Counted from the stretch's first letter, positions 8,546 through 20,250 are shown. The stretch is DNA of 64,000 bases from Hexactinellida sp. DTS-2022 (GCA_028753945.1 JAPNXP010000008.1:1798001-1862000); one strand, 5' to 3'. The notes: generated by a model from the letters alone, not told the origin. Translations and numbers: made by a program.

Positions 8546-11500
8546 CTATAATTCAGAGTGGATTAGTTTTTCTTCATCTTCCTTAAAAACAGTATTAGTG
8601 GCTTTTATACCTTGAAGAAAATCTTTTATTTTAGTATCGTATTCATTCCATTCACTTACTATTCTTTTTGCTGCTACAAGCTTGGGTTCTTTTGTTAAAG
8701 GGTTATTGCAAATGTCAATTGTTTTAGCATTAACTTTATCCTTATCAGAGCACCAAGTTTCACACCACAACCAGTCTTGTGGTAGAGAGAATATTGGAAC
8801 TGAATGTATCATGCTGTTTGGTAAATCTTGATCCAAATTTGCTAAACTGTTAGGATCTTGGGATAGTGCTTGATAATTACCACGCAATTTATCTCCTGCA
8901 CCAAGTTCTCGAAAACGAAATAGATCTACAACATAGAGTGCAGAAATATGATATTTACGATTTCCTAGGAGATTCTGCCAGTATCCATGTTTCCAAAACC
9001 TATAACCATCCATTTCAGTTCTACTATCACAAAATGGTGTGTATCCATAAGGTGATTTTTTTAAATCTAATTGCACCAATTCTAATAGATCTGAACGTAC
9101 AATTTGATCTGCATCAACATAAATAATGCGTTTAACTTGCATTGGAAATAAAACATCAAGAAAAAGAATTTTGTATCCCCAAATTTCTCTCTGCTTCTGA
9201 TCTTGTTTTCTTAACCATTTAGGCCATTTGTAATTAACAAATTCAAAAGTAAAGTTATAGTTAAGTGCCATCAAAGGAAAATTCTCCACAAAAGATGGTG
9301 ATAAATATTGTTTAAGAATCCAAAACTTAATTTTACTATTTGAGTGCTTGAGAACACTCAATATCATTATTCGCAAAAATCTTTCATAAAGGTGCCCAGA
9401 AGCAATGCTAAATATGTTGATTACATTGTTAGAAGTTTCTAGGGCATGATAATCCGATGACTTTTTTACTGATGGTAAGAAATTGGAAACAGAATTCCAG
9501 ATACTTTTTAGAGTAGATTCATATTCATTGAATTCGTCCATATCATTTTCAAACCTTGCTAATTTTGAAATTGAAGTAAAATTTCTTTTTGAAAGAAAAA
9601 CATGCAGATTGTTACCCAAAAAATTTTCAGAAAAGATCAAAATTTTATCATCTAAGAGGGAATAGTTAATACCCTTTGATCCTGAAATATAATAATTTTC
9701 ACCCGACTTACCGTTCATCAATTGTAACTTCCACAATCCAGGCGATATTTTAAACTGAAAATAGCCGAGATTAGCCATTACAAGACTATCAAATTTCCTC
9801 GGTTCACTTAATGTACCAAGAGCAAACTGAATTCCAGGTACAGGTTCATTAGATGAATTAAGCAAACAATGACCTTCCAATAAAATATGTGAAAGATTAA
9901 ATATTGCCTGTATAAAATTTGAACCAGATTTCACGTCTAAATTATCGAGGTCATACTCGGATTTGATAGGTTCTACAATCCAAACATGAGGCGTATCCAA
10001 TAATAAATTTAACAGAGGAGATTTGGGAAGATCTGAAAACTCTATATTTGGTAAGTTACGTGATAAGGAACCATTCTTTGCAAAAAATGGTCTTCCTGAT
10101 ATTGCATATTTGTAAAATCGATTAATTGGAATTTCGCTGAGGCGTTCTCGAGGAGATAACCAAACATGCAAATCGATATTAAAAGTATTGTATAGTTCAA
10201 GGGATATGGGCAACAACTTCTGAGCGTCCTTTGAAATTGGATCAACTATAATATTCAAACTAAAATAGTATGCATCTGATACTCTAGGTTTCATCCTAAT
10301 GACCGAATGTTTTAGCAATAATTTGTCAAAGGGGAATATAATTCTTTCAAAAGTTTCGTCCTTAAAAATTATAGTGGATAAATACAATAGCAAATCACTA
10401 CGAAATTTAACAGAAGTTGAAGCATTACTGAATAAATTGAATAAAGAACTAGGCTTGTGTGTTGGGTAAGATACGTCATATCTGTCCACAAGTTTAAGCA
10501 GGTCGTTTTCCACATTCTTTGATGAAAATTCGGTTAAAAATAGGAAATCCTCTAAATTGAAATATTCTGAATCTGGTAAATATCCTAAAAAGTGACCATT
10601 GGAAACGATGCCCCTCATTCCTCTTGGTATATTGAAAATCTTTGAACTATAATGCAAATAATTTGATCCTGATATGTAAAACTCGTCAGATGCGTAGAAA
10701 TTTCGAAACAAATCTTCGTTAAAACCTTCTAAACTTGAGAAATAGTTGATAGAATCTCCCAGAGTAAAATTTGAATATTGATAAATATATTGTAACTGCA
10801 AAATAAACTTGAATAAAAAGTTTTCAGGTTGTGTAAAAATCAAGGTATGAAGAAACTGATTCAAATCAAATTCCTTGTTAGGGTCAGAATTGAAGATTAG
10901 TCCAACTCTAGTTCTATTACTGGTTGATAACATTTTCAAACATTTAAATAGGAATTCAAACCCAACTTTTGATGAAAAATCTGCTATGAGCCAAATAGAA
11001 TGGATTTTGGTTAAAGAATAGTGATCGTGAGTGCTAAAAATATAAGGTGTTTCCCGTGCAAAAACCTGATGAATTTCACAAGATGAAATTGAAGACAAAT
11101 TTTCAAACCAAGATCTTAATATATTATTTGAACAGAAAAAATTTATCACAGAATGATTTCTAGTTAAAATCCTATAATTTAGTCTCTTAACAATGTTAGA
11201 TCTGGTCATAATATAATTGAATATATTCATTTGATCCTTCAGGTTGCCAAAATATATATCGCGTTGAAAAATTCGCGTATGATAAAAAATTGCTTCTTTG
11301 ATAACAGAAATAGTGTCGTCGATAAAAATTTCACTACTAGATCCAACAAAGGGTAAAAGTAAAGGAATACCATTAAGAAAAAGGTTTGGAAATTGTGATA
11401 AGCCTCGGGAAAATATAAAGTCCTCAGAAAAGCTGTTGAAGACAGAACAATTAATAACAGAACTCCCATGATTTTTCCGAGAAAAAGAATCAAAAATGTT

Positions 11501-13234
11501 TTTTACTTTAGCAATAGATAAAGTTCCGTTGGTGTAATACAATTGCTTACATACTTCCAATAACCAATTGAAAGCTATCCTTGATGTTGCATTAGTATTT
11601 AGTTCATTAAATAAGCAAGAAATAATATTTACCGTATTTGTTTGCATAGTATCCAAACGGTTGCTAGAAATTACGAGTAACGCGATTCTTATGGGAATAC
11701 TTTCGGATAAAAAAAAATTAGCTGACTCAAGTAGACTATAAGAAATGGGATCAAATGGATCAAAACATATAAGAAGGTTGAAGAAATTTCGACGTACTTG
11801 TCGAATAACCCCAGGAAAAGTTGGTCTTAATAAATCTTTAATGTCATTTGTCCATGAAATATATTCAACATCGGTTTCTATATTATTGATGAATAAAATA
11901 CTATTATGTCGTATATCTATACCATAATCCATTTCTTCAAAAGGGGCACTAAATACTAATAAGTTCAAAATATCTTCAGAGGAAATACCAAGGGATTTAA
12001 TATTAGCAAAAAAATACAATTCTCTTCTAATGAATGGTATCAAACTAAATGGATCAAATTCATCAAAAATTTTACCATTAAAGATAATTACGCTTTGTCC
12101 ACTCTCAATACCAAATTTACTAAATAAACGTTGATTGAAAGCAATCTCTTTTCTTAATCCATCAGTTATATCCAACAAGTATAAATGCTTCGATTCAACT
12201 GGGAGATTTTGGACTAATGTAGACAAACCATATAATGCATTTATACCTTTATTTGGAAAAGTATTCAAGAGCCACTGACATATCTGAAATCCCAAATCTG
12301 TTAACTGCCATTGTTTGAGAGGGACAAAATCGTTTAGCATTTCAATCAAATGGTGCCGAAATAAAGTGAGCTCCGAACTATAATCGAAATACACTGAATT
12401 TAATAGACCAAATTGTAGACCATATAATTCTGTTTCATATTCTCTATAATCATCACCGATGTTTTGCTGTTGGGGGATTAATGAATCGTCAACTGCACGA
12501 TATTCCGTATTTTTTATGGCAAGTTCTATGCCATATCCAGACAACAATGAAGGAAATTGAAAATCACTGGATATATACCAAGGTCTATATATAAATCCAG
12601 CTAAATAACCCATTCGGGTAAGACTATCAATTTTTTCGAAAAAGTCTAGTGTTAATTTGTTTCCTAATGGTCCATATACAATAGCAGAAAAATAATTTGA
12701 GTAATTAGTATGGGAATATTGTGATGAAGTAGATTTATGATCGAAAGGAAGTATAGTGACATTGCAATCATGAATATTAATTGGTAGATAATCCTCAATC
12801 TTACTACTATCATAGATAATAAAAGTATCACAAAGTACAACAAATACATTGCGAATGTTGTGTAAATGCAACGTTTCACCATTCCAGGTATTGACCTCTT
12901 CAGCAATTTGACGGTACATTTGCATCCTTGGTGAATAATAATTTAAACCAAGGGAAAAACTAAGAAGATCGCAATAACCAAAACTTAGGTGGATAAAACA
13001 ATAGTTCATTGCACAACCGAAATTTTCTTCATCTGAATAGTTTTCCTTACAGGAACTAGCGACGTAGTTCGAAAATTTCCAAAATAAAAAGGGGTCAACA
13101 TCATAGAAAAACTCACCAGCTTGTGCAAGCAAAGAATAATTGTTCCAATGAGTCTGAAGGATCACTTGAATAGTACGAAGGTAGACACGAGAAATAATAG
13201 CAATTCCAAAAAGAATAAGAAATAGACAGTTCAT
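8546..13234 (-). CDS. UGGT: UDP-glucose:glycoprotein glucosyltransferase (UGGT)
   Basis: ER folding sensor that re-glucosylates N-glycans of misfolded glycoproteins, sending them back to calnexin/calreticulin. The 1562-residue length matches the animal family. The N-terminus is a hydrophobic signal peptide (about residues 1-20), followed by the long thioredoxin-like/beta-sandwich sensor region. The GT24 catalytic domain spans about 1270-1540: INIFSIASGHLYERFL opens it, YVDADQIVRSDL holds the metal-binding DxD (1374-1376), and QDWLWCETWC is a family hallmark. The last residues are HSEL, a KDEL-type retention signal. The ATG at 13232-13234 is used because the signal peptide follows directly. 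The ORF is intact and has no introns, unlike most animal UGGT genes; no 3' poly-A tract suggests a retrocopy. Identification is secure; UGGT1 versus UGGT2 cannot be assigned. Confidence 0.97.
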   Translation of the reverse strand: MNCLFLILFGIAIISRVYLRTIQVILQTHWNNYSLLAQAGEFFYDVDPFLFWKFSNYVASSCKENYSDEENFGCAMNYCFIHLSFGYCDLLSFSLGLNYYSPRMQMYRQIAEEVNTWNGETLHLHNIRNVFVVLCDTFIIYDSSKIEDYLPINIHDCNVTILPFDHKSTSSQYSHTNYSNYFSAIVYGPLGNKLTLDFFEKIDSLTRMGYLAGFIYRPWYISSDFQFPSLLSGYGIELAIKNTEYRAVDDSLIPQQQNIGDDYREYETELYGLQFGLLNSVYFDYSSELTLFRHHLIEMLNDFVPLKQWQLTDLGFQICQWLLNTFPNKGINALYGLSTLVQNLPVESKHLYLLDITDGLRKEIAFNQRLFSKFGIESGQSVIIFNGKIFDEFDPFSLIPFIRRELYFFANIKSLGISSEDILNLLVFSAPFEEMDYGIDIRHNSILFINNIETDVEYISWTNDIKDLLRPTFPGVIRQVRRNFFNLLICFDPFDPISYSLLESANFFLSESIPIRIALLVISSNRLDTMQTNTVNIISCLFNELNTNATSRIAFNWLLEVCKQLYYTNGTLSIAKVKNIFDSFSRKNHGSSVINCSVFNSFSEDFIFSRGLSQFPNLFLNGIPLLLPFVGSSSEIFIDDTISVIKEAIFYHTRIFQRDIYFGNLKDQMNIFNYIMTRSNIVKRLNYRILTRNHSVINFFCSNNILRSWFENLSSISSCEIHQVFARETPYIFSTHDHYSLTKIHSIWLIADFSSKVGFEFLFKCLKMLSTSNRTRVGLIFNSDPNKEFDLNQFLHTLIFTQPENFLFKFILQLQYIYQYSNFTLGDSINYFSSLEGFNEDLFRNFYASDEFYISGSNYLHYSSKIFNIPRGMRGIVSNGHFLGYLPDSEYFNLEDFLFLTEFSSKNVENDLLKLVDRYDVSYPTHKPSSLFNLFSNASTSVKFRSDLLLYLSTIIFKDETFERIIFPFDKLLLKHSVIRMKPRVSDAYYFSLNIIVDPISKDAQKLLPISLELYNTFNIDLHVWLSPRERLSEIPINRFYKYAISGRPFFAKNGSLSRNLPNIEFSDLPKSPLLNLLLDTPHVWIVEPIKSEYDLDNLDVKSGSNFIQAIFNLSHILLEGHCLLNSSNEPVPGIQFALGTLSEPRKFDSLVMANLGYFQFKISPGLWKLQLMNGKSGENYYISGSKGINYSLLDDKILIFSENFLGNNLHVFLSKRNFTSISKLARFENDMDEFNEYESTLKSIWNSVSNFLPSVKKSSDYHALETSNNVINIFSIASGHLYERFLRIMILSVLKHSNSKIKFWILKQYLSPSFVENFPLMALNYNFTFEFVNYKWPKWLRKQDQKQREIWGYKILFLDVLFPMQVKRIIYVDADQIVRSDLLELVQLDLKKSPYGYTPFCDSRTEMDGYRFWKHGYWQNLLGNRKYHISALYVVDLFRFRELGAGDKLRGNYQALSQDPNSLANLDQDLPNSMIHSVPIFSLPQDWLWCETWCSDKDKVNAKTIDICNNPLTKEPKLVAAKRIVSEWNEYDTKIKDFLQGIKATNTVFKEDEEKLIHSEL

Positions 13235-13800
13235 TTGATTAAACCTAAGAGAATACTAATAAGCAAGGGTTAATTAAAACAGCTAAGGCTTTAATAGATT
13301 TTAACTAGTTTTCAAACCGAACTAACAATGTGATTTACTTTCTATGAATTTTTTTCGAGCTATTTATAAATAACTTCCTGCATTGTGGCAAATATTACAA
13401 CAGACCGATCATAGAATAAAACAATTGCGAGCTTAATTGTTTGCGTTTTTATTTTGTATATCTATCTAGGTTTAGATTTAAATTATTTCTACGCCCGCCC
13501 AAATATATTTTCGAGGTAAAGTGAAAAGTGGGTAAAATATCCGACGATTTTTAAATTTTCCCCATTTTAAAAATTCATCTGAATTTACTAATTTCCCTCC
13601 AAGTTGTTAACGAATAATGATTAAAAATAATATTAATTGCTTTTGCTTGAATAAATAACTATTATAATCTCTACAAGCTCTTCAAATCTCACAGTATGAG
13701 TGAATTTGTTCTAATAAAGACGCGTATGATACTTATGTAGCTAACGACAGCGGTAACATTATATATGTACAAACTAGCGTACCACGCTTGCTCGGTCGCT
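13235..13800. other. UGGT upstream region, nothing recognised
   Basis: AT-rich, no ORF of coding appearance. It should contain the UGGT promoter, but no TATA-like or initiator arrangement stands out enough to call. Confidence 0.35.
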
Positions 13801-13849
13801 TCGCCACCTTTAATTTCCACAGAACAACCGCTTCACGGTTGTTCTGTGG
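13786..13849. repeat. Hairpin-rich segment with perfect 14-bp stem
   Basis: cttgctcggtcgcttcgccacc (13788-13809) resembles the first half of the multi-hairpin cassettes. It is followed by CCACAGAACAACCG (13817-13830), loop cttca, and its exact complement (13836-13849). This looks like a variant of the same hairpin-chain family. Confidence 0.5.
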
Positions 13850-14082
13850 TACTAATCTCAACAATTCTCGTAGATAGTGTGCCATTGTTCCAGATACATT
13901 AATTTCCTTCATTATTGAGCACAATCTCATACAGGCTCATAGCAAGGAAATTATTATTGGTGCGGCGAAGTGACGTCGAGTTATTGAATCTCAGTTTGAC
14001 TCAAAATGGTACCCGAATATTGATGCGGCTTTCTAAAATATTTTTGCGGTCAAGGCCACACCTGCCGCACCTGCTCCTGCAG

Positions 14083-14491
14083 GCAAGGCTAGATTCGGTT
14101 AACCGGTTAACCGTTGCTGACATCGGTTAACGGTTAGAGATTATATTAACCAGTTAGCCGGTCTGTTCAATATCAGCAGAGTTATTGGGAAATTAATGTA
14201 TAGAGTATTAAATCTTTTTGAATTTTATCAGAATATGTAGTCCTAAATCCATTTCTCATCACCACTTATAAATTTTCTTAGAAAACATTGATTTAAATTT
14301 ACCTAAAGCACGAAATGTATCAGTTAATATACTTATGCGGTTATATTATATACAGCTGAGTCTTATTCTGTAGTATAATCAAAATTTATAAAGGATTTAT
14401 AGTATTGAGTAGGATGGGAGGTTAACCGGTTAACCGTGGCGAGAAATCGAATTGTAACCGTATCCTCATTGGTTAACCAACCCCACCCTTG
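14083..14491. mobile_element. hAT-like MITE rich in GGTTAACC
   Basis: The left end caaggctagattcggttaacc and the right end ggttaaccaaccccacccttg are imperfect inverted copies (CAAGG ends). The interior repeats the palindromic word ggttaaccggttaacc near both ends. No clear 8-bp duplication was found, so exact limits are approximate. Confidence 0.5.
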
Positions 14492-14499
14492 TGCGAGTC

Positions 14500-15490
14500 T
14501 TTAGCAAATTGTACGATTTAATTCGACAGCAAATCTATAATTAAAAATCAGAATTGATCGGCGGCGTACGAATACTTTTGGTAGGGCACTGTACATAGTT
14601 CGGATAATAGAGGTTGCACACTTTTGAAAAAAAAAAGCTCGAGAAAGTATGAGAGTAATTAGATTTTGAACGACAGTATTTGGTTTGAACAATAATAGGA
14701 CAGTAAAGTAGCGGTATCCACGAAGAATATGTTTGCACACCATCCTTGGGCTGGATGCGCCTTTGCAGCAGGCCCTGACTATGTATTTCAGCAGGGTCCC
14801 AGGGTTGAAATACTGAGCCGGTCGGGCCCCAAACCTCAGCCGCGCTAACCGGGACCGGCCCCGTCTGGCCCCTCCCTGGCTACGCCACTGTTGTACACCC
14901 AATAAATGTCATACTGTTGAGTCAGTTGACAAAGAAATTACTTGAGGAGACACCTTACAGTAAATATTCCTACAAATAGTTTTTAACTTACAGTCACTTT
15001 AAATTTGTGCCACAAGTGGAACATGGTAGGAATATGCAGGCCACTTTTGAAATGTCGACGGCCCCAATTGTCCCAAACATTTAGCATAACAAGCAATCAA
15101 CCAAACTTGGAAAATTAATAGGTCACATAAGATACTAATCACAAAATCGGCCACTTAGATATAAAAATTCGCTACTCAGTATTAGAATTTGTGTAAATTG
15201 TATTGATCCTTAATTAATAATTAATAATAATAATAAAATAATATACATAACGAAGGTTAGGTTAATTTGTATAAATAAATAAAAATTAAATAGGTGTATG
15301 AATGAAAAGGAAGAGCTTGGATGATTTAATTAACTGCTTAATAATAGCCTCTAATAATCATATCAAACGATAAATAGCATATAGTGATTTCAATATCTAA
15401 TAATAGACACCCATGAAGATTATATTAAAATGGAAACGCGTTTGGCGTCTTTTCTCAGGCGAAACGCGTTTGGCTAGAAACGCATTTGGC
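14500..15490. repeat. Repeat debris, no gene
   Basis: 14740-14890 ends in tggctacgccactg, the reverse complement of the common hAT terminus CAGTGGCGTAGCCA, but no left partner was found. 15430-15490 has three copies of aacgcgtttggc. The rest is AT-rich and featureless. Confidence 0.35.
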
Positions 15491-15559
15491 CTGACATATA
15501 CATATTTACAAATTCCCAACTGACTTTCTCTCTTGACCTGTATTTTCAAACACAAACTA

Positions 15560-16092
15560 TCAATACGATTAACTGGTTACGGATTAGGCCTTTTAGCTCG
15601 CAATGCAAGCAAATGTGGTGAGGAAATGTATGAGGGTGCCTACGCCAACTCCCAGGATGGTTACAAGTGGAAATGTGGCGCAGCAAGAGTTCCTGTTCAA
15701 TCCGTTTTGGTTCCTCTTTCATCCCCAATCTCTCGCTACTTCGCTTCCAATCATGTATCTCTAGTGTGAGGACATTCAGTCACACGCTATTATTAGGAGA
15801 AGCCCCTTATCCAGCATTCCGTCTTACCTGGCTCCATTGTATACTCAGATGAGTGGGCTGCATACAATATCTTGGCTCCCCCCAGTATACGCATCACACT
15901 GTGAACCATAGTGAGAACTTCGTGAACAACTACGTAGGTGTGCATATTCAAGAAATTGAAGGTAGCTGGAACATTGTTTAGAAAAGAATAGAAGAGGCAC
16001 CACTAATCCTGATGAACTGTTGGAAACACATCTGGCTGAGGGTTGTTGGAGGAGGAGAAACAAGGATAACATCTTTATCAACATCATAAAAG
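15560..16092 (+). pseudogene. Merlin transposase remnant, copy 1 (internal deletion)
   Basis: The N-terminal zinc ribbon is recognisable (KCGEEMYEGAYANSQDGYKW, 15610-15670), as is the C-terminal block around DEWAAYN and the reading of NHSENFVN (15850-15925), both typical of Merlin/IS1016-type transposases. The DDE core between SHAI and HSVLPGSI is missing: around 15780-15820 the reading jumps directly from one to the other. Several frameshifts and stops are present. It is a dead, internally deleted copy. Confidence 0.75.
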
Positions 16093-16329
16093 GATCCGAA
16101 AAATTTATCCAGTGTTTTGACTCAGTTCTAAACGATTATTAAAAGTCAAGTGCTGTGAGGTTGCTTGTTTGTTTGTCGGGTTGTATTAAAGTGATGGGGG
16201 AATTGAAACAGCATTTAAAATTCAAACAAACTTCCAAATCTCCTAATAGGTAATAACTATGCTGATTACGACTACCGCATTTTCAAATTTTAATATGTAT
16301 ATTTATCTTGTTGTTTAGAAAAATGGGAA

Positions 16330-16800
16330 GCAAATTACGGAAAATAAAAAAAACCCCAGACTTCAGCTTGCATCGGGAATACAGGTATACAAGTCAAAAC
16401 GATGGGAAATGGTAGAAAGGGATGTATAATTACGTCCATTCTACTTACTCCATAGTAGAAAGGGTGAGGACTGAGGAGTAAAGCAACTCCCCTATTAGCA
16501 ACTATTTTTGCAACAAAATCAGTTTTCTTAATGAAGGAACTCCATTGTATCATTAGTATTAACATAGAAATTGAGAAGTGGACTATTATTTAAAACTCAC
16601 TGAAATAAAATCACTGTTCCAAATACAGAGATTTAAACCTTGATATATATACAGTGGAGTTGCTTTATTTGCAACTGCTTTTAAGATCCCAAGCGTATAA
16701 ACTGTTAAGTTCTTCCCCCAATTAGCAACATTCGCCTATTAGCAACCATATTTAGTGACAAACACGGGTTGCTATTAAACGAACTACTAATATACATATA
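16330..16800. repeat. pogo-like end fragments
   Basis: Two stretches, 16440-16510 (gtaaagcaactcccctattagcaac) and 16650-16790 (tacagtggagttgctttatttgcaac and cctattagcaac), resemble terminal repeats of pogo/Tigger MITEs in opposite orientation. No complete element with TA on both sides was resolved. No gene. Confidence 0.4.
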
Positions 16801-16836
16801 TTTCTTAGTTTGTAAACAATTTTTGTTGAGATTGTA

Positions 16837-17273
16837 CTGTTGTATGACAGTTTAAGTACCATGACAGTTTGCTACCTTGTATTAGTATAACCATGGATAT
16901 TCCAGCCATGACAGTTTAACTACCATGACAATTCTACAACCTATTTGTATGACTTCCTCAATTTGTAGTTCCTATTGCATGATGACGCATTCTTTCTCAC
17001 ATGGCGTATAAAATTTAATAGGCTCATATTATTGTGTTAGTTACATTATCATTTGTTTCTCAGCGATTTATAGTATGTATATGAGGTATAGCGTTGATTG
17101 AAATACTATTAAAAAGAATGCGTCATCATGCAATAGGAACTACAAGTTGAGGAAGTCATAGAAAGAAGTTGTAAAATTGTTATTGGTAGTTAAACTGTCA
17201 TGGCTGGAATATCCATGGTTACAATAATACAAGGTAGTTAAACAGTCATGGTAGTTAAACTGTCATACAACAG
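16837..17273. mobile_element. Foldback MITE with ~160-bp arms
   Basis: The left arm starts CTGTTGTATGACAGTTT and runs to about 17000; its reverse complement occupies about 17110-17273. The arms include ccatggatattccagcc and gcgtcatcatgcaatagg. TA flanks both ends (16835-16836, 17274-17275). A related, larger foldback occupies 44333-45811. Confidence 0.75.
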
Positions 17274-17279
17274 TACTAA

Positions 17280-17570
17280 GGCTATATGCGAATAGAAAGA
17301 GCAATAATATTCGGAATATGGAATAGCTTTCAAATTGTTACAATAAGTAAGCATAATGAGATTTATTGTCTATTGAAAAAAGGTAACCCGCGTAGTGGTT
17401 ATCCATGGCGAATCGACCGAGACCGAAAGGCTTGTTGACATTAATATTATATTTCATCAATTCAATTTCCGGTCGCAGTACTCGTATTTAAGAATAATAT
17501 AAGAGAATGCTAATATAGATTAACGAACCTGAAACGATGAGATCAAACGACTGGATATAAGTTTCGGAAC
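17280..17570. other. Intergenic, includes a hairpin-cassette fragment
   Basis: 17385-17435 on the minus strand reads gcctttcggtctcggtcgattcgcc followed by an imperfect aacc/gggtt stem, a degraded relative of the multi-hairpin cassettes. Nothing else seen. Confidence 0.4.
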
Positions 17571-17835
17571 CCTTTTATGATGTTGTTAAAGATGTTATCC
17601 TTGTTTCTCCTCCTCCAACAACCCTCAGCCAGATGTGTTTCCAACAGTTCATCAGGCCAGGATTAGTAGTTGATCCTCTTCTCATTCTTTTCTTATCAAT
17701 GTTCCAGCTACCTTCAATTCCTTGAGTATGCACACAAATAGTTGGATTCACGAAGTTCTCACTATAGTTCACATTGTGATGCGTATACTGGGATGTATGA
17801 GCCAAGATATTGTATGCAGCCCACTCATCTAAGTA

Positions 17836-18386
17836 CAGTCTACTCCGCTTAATTGGGACACGTTTGTTCCAGGCCTCTTGTCCCAATTAAGCGGAGATCC
17901 CAATTAACCGAAAAAACTTTGTAAAGTGGTGATTTACCTGTGATTTACACAAATTTTCGTTTTAAACCTGTTGCAACAATTCCTCCAATGCCTGCGGACA
18001 CTTGATTCTTCTCAAACCCATAGAATGAGCCGTAATATTCTCTGGACCGTTTGATATATCCCTGAACCACAAGGTCATGCATAATCTCTGGTAAATTTCG
18101 ATATTACGGAAATCAATAAGAAATAGACAATATTTAGATATTTTGTCCTGCCTTCATCAGTATTGACAAAGATTATTAGAATTTGTTCTGATCAATATGA
18201 ATTTTCTATTGAGCGAGCACCAATTTTGAACCAAATTTGTTTAGTTTGTCCCGATTAAGCGAAGTTTGTCCCGATTAACCGAAAATTTAGTAATAGCTTC
18301 TAATGAAAGGATTCTGTTCTTGGGGCGTTGTCCCAATTAAGCGGCTGTCCCGATTAACCGGTGTCCCAATTAAGCGGAGTACACTG
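17836..18386. mobile_element. pogo/Tigger MITE in Merlin, 551 bp
   Basis: The inverted ends CAGTCTACTCCGCTTAATTG and (reverse-complemented) CAGTGTACTCCGCTTAATTG are flanked by TA at 17834-17835 and 18387-18388. Internal copies of tcccaatta(a)cggaga-like words repeat near both ends. It splits the Merlin reading between IIY and LDEW; excision leaving one TA restores the frame there. Confidence 0.85.
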
Positions 18387-18703
18387 TATATAATGGAGCC
18401 AGGTAGGACGGAATGCTGGATGTGGGGTAGCAGAGTTGCAGCAGATCTATCTGGTACACATAACATAACCATTGGGCCTGTATCTCTCTCGACTATTCCA
18501 AAACCCATACCCACTACTAATCTTCCGCGGTTGATTTACGTTTGCCGAACTTGGATTCATCAATCTCCACGATAATCCCGGGACCACCTAAGGGTTCAGC
18601 ATCTTGTATGATCTCTTCAACACAGATATCCCTCATAAAGTTCATCCAATCAACAACAGTAGCTGGTGCCCACTGCAACTGCTTCTCCATAATAGCGTGT
18701 GAC

Positions 18704-19266
18704 CAGGGAATGAAAGGTTCACGAACGAACTTATTGAACTTGAACTGAACGAACTGAACGCAGGGCTTTTAAGCAATTCACGGTGAACGAACTGAACGAA
18801 CGCCAACGGTTTCCGAACGGCAATTGAACGAACTGAACGGATTGAACTGAACGAACTAAACTGAATAAAGATAAATTAGAAATATTGATCCATTAAATAT
18901 AATAGGTGACTGCAAAAGTGGTAATTCAGGACATCTCTAGTGGACTCATGTCTGTTAGCTTAGATTCTAGCTTCTTAACCTGAACTTCAATAACAGCCTG
19001 GAGTATCGAACAGTCTATCATAAACGGAATAGTTCGACCCACTCACTGTGCACTGAACTGAACGAATTGAACGGTTTGAACGAATTGAACGAACTGAACG
19101 AACTTAATTGAACGGATTGAACGAACGCGTGTCAGCCCATGAACAAATTGAACGAACGCTGGAGCAGCTGAAGTTAGGAGGTGAACTTGAACGAACTGAA
19201 CATGCGTCGATTTGAGATGAACTGAATTACATCAATTCTGTCCGTTCGTGAACCTTCCATTCCCTG
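18704..19266. mobile_element. hAT MITE, 563 bp, GAACGAACTGAAC-rich
   Basis: The ends are CAGGGAATGAAAGGTTCACG and, reverse-complemented, CAGGGAATGGAAGGTTCACG. A perfect 8-bp duplication CGTGTGAC (18696-18703, 19267-19274) identifies a hAT insertion. The interior is a degenerate low-complexity field of gaacgaactgaacg words. It interrupts the Merlin pseudogene. Confidence 0.9.
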
Positions 19267-19890
19267 CGTGTGACTGAATGTCCTCACTCCTCACACCAGA
19301 GATACATGAATTGGAGAAGCGAAGTAAACGAGAGATTGGAAAGATGAAAGAAGGAACCAAAACGGATTGAACAGGAACTCTTGCATGCGCGACATTTCCA
19401 CTTGTAACCATCCTGGGAGTTGGCGTAGGCACCCTCATACATTTCCTCACCACATTTGCATTGCATTGCACGAGCTAAAAGTCCATAATCCCGTAACCAG
19501 GTAGATGTGTATTGGTAGTTTGAGGTTAGAGAATACAGGTGAGGGAGAAGAAAGTCAGTTGGGATGTCGGGAATGATAAGTGGGATTTGCAAAGGTATGT
19601 AATCCATTTAAAGTTTAGAATAAAATTAATCTGTGTTTATATATTGATTGTTTCCTAAGCTAGTGACAATATTTAATGTTTGGAATGCACTGTTGTTTAC
19701 TTGGTGGTTGCTAGAAGAAACAATATCTAGTTAGTAACGACAATTTTGCACATTACAATGCAAACACATTCTTTACGAACAGACTCGTATCTAAAGTCGA
19801 TTATTTAGACAATGATCTGTTTAAATAATTTTATTTTACACTATTATACTAACAGACTGTAAATTAATTGTTTATCAATCAGATTATTTC

Positions 19891-20250
19891 CTAAGTTGTT
19901 TAATACGAGTATTGCGTATAATACGTATAATACGTATTATACGTGATACGCTATCCACCAGTACGTATTATACGTTAAATCTATGATCAACCAGGGTTAT
20001 CTTTGAAGTAAATTCAATAGAATATTTCTAATTCTTGTTGTAAAAACAACATCTAACAAATAATCATATTTGTACTATACAAACTATACTACGAGTCGAT
20101 TAACAATAAAAGAATAACGATTAAACCAAAAGTTATTCAAATCAAATTCCATGAGCTCGATATTATAAGTAAGGTATACGTATAATACGTATTACATTAT
20201 ACGTATTATACGTAATACGTAGACAATAAAAGACGTATTAAACAACTTAG
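19891..20250. mobile_element. MITE rich in ATACGTATTATACG palindromes
   Basis: Ends CTAAGTTGTTTAATACG and CGTATTAAACAACTTAG are perfect inverted copies. Both subterminal zones consist of overlapping tacgtattatacg palindromes. Flanking target duplication not resolved. No coding capacity. Confidence 0.65.

Larger units (their letters stand above)
17570..19607 (-). pseudogene. Merlin transposase, copy 2, interrupted by two MITEs
   Basis: Read on the minus strand: zinc ribbon with CKCGEEMYEG and CRACKSSC (about 19370-19460), then a middle section with the first catalytic Asp in GGPGIIVEIDESKFGKRK (about 18540-18590), then PHIQHSVLPGSIIY (about 18390-18430) and the C-terminus with DEWAAYN and NYSENFVN (17720-17830). 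A hAT MITE sits at 18704-19266 and a pogo MITE at 17836-18386. Removing each with one target copy joins adjacent conserved blocks, at SHA/IMEK and IIY/LDEW. A TAG pair follows the GKRK motif, so the gene is dead. Family assignment is firm. Confidence 0.85.

Noticed and set aside
17575-17886. A standalone 103-aa protein
   Set aside because: Its first ~17 residues are read from a nested pogo MITE; the rest is the Merlin C-terminus.
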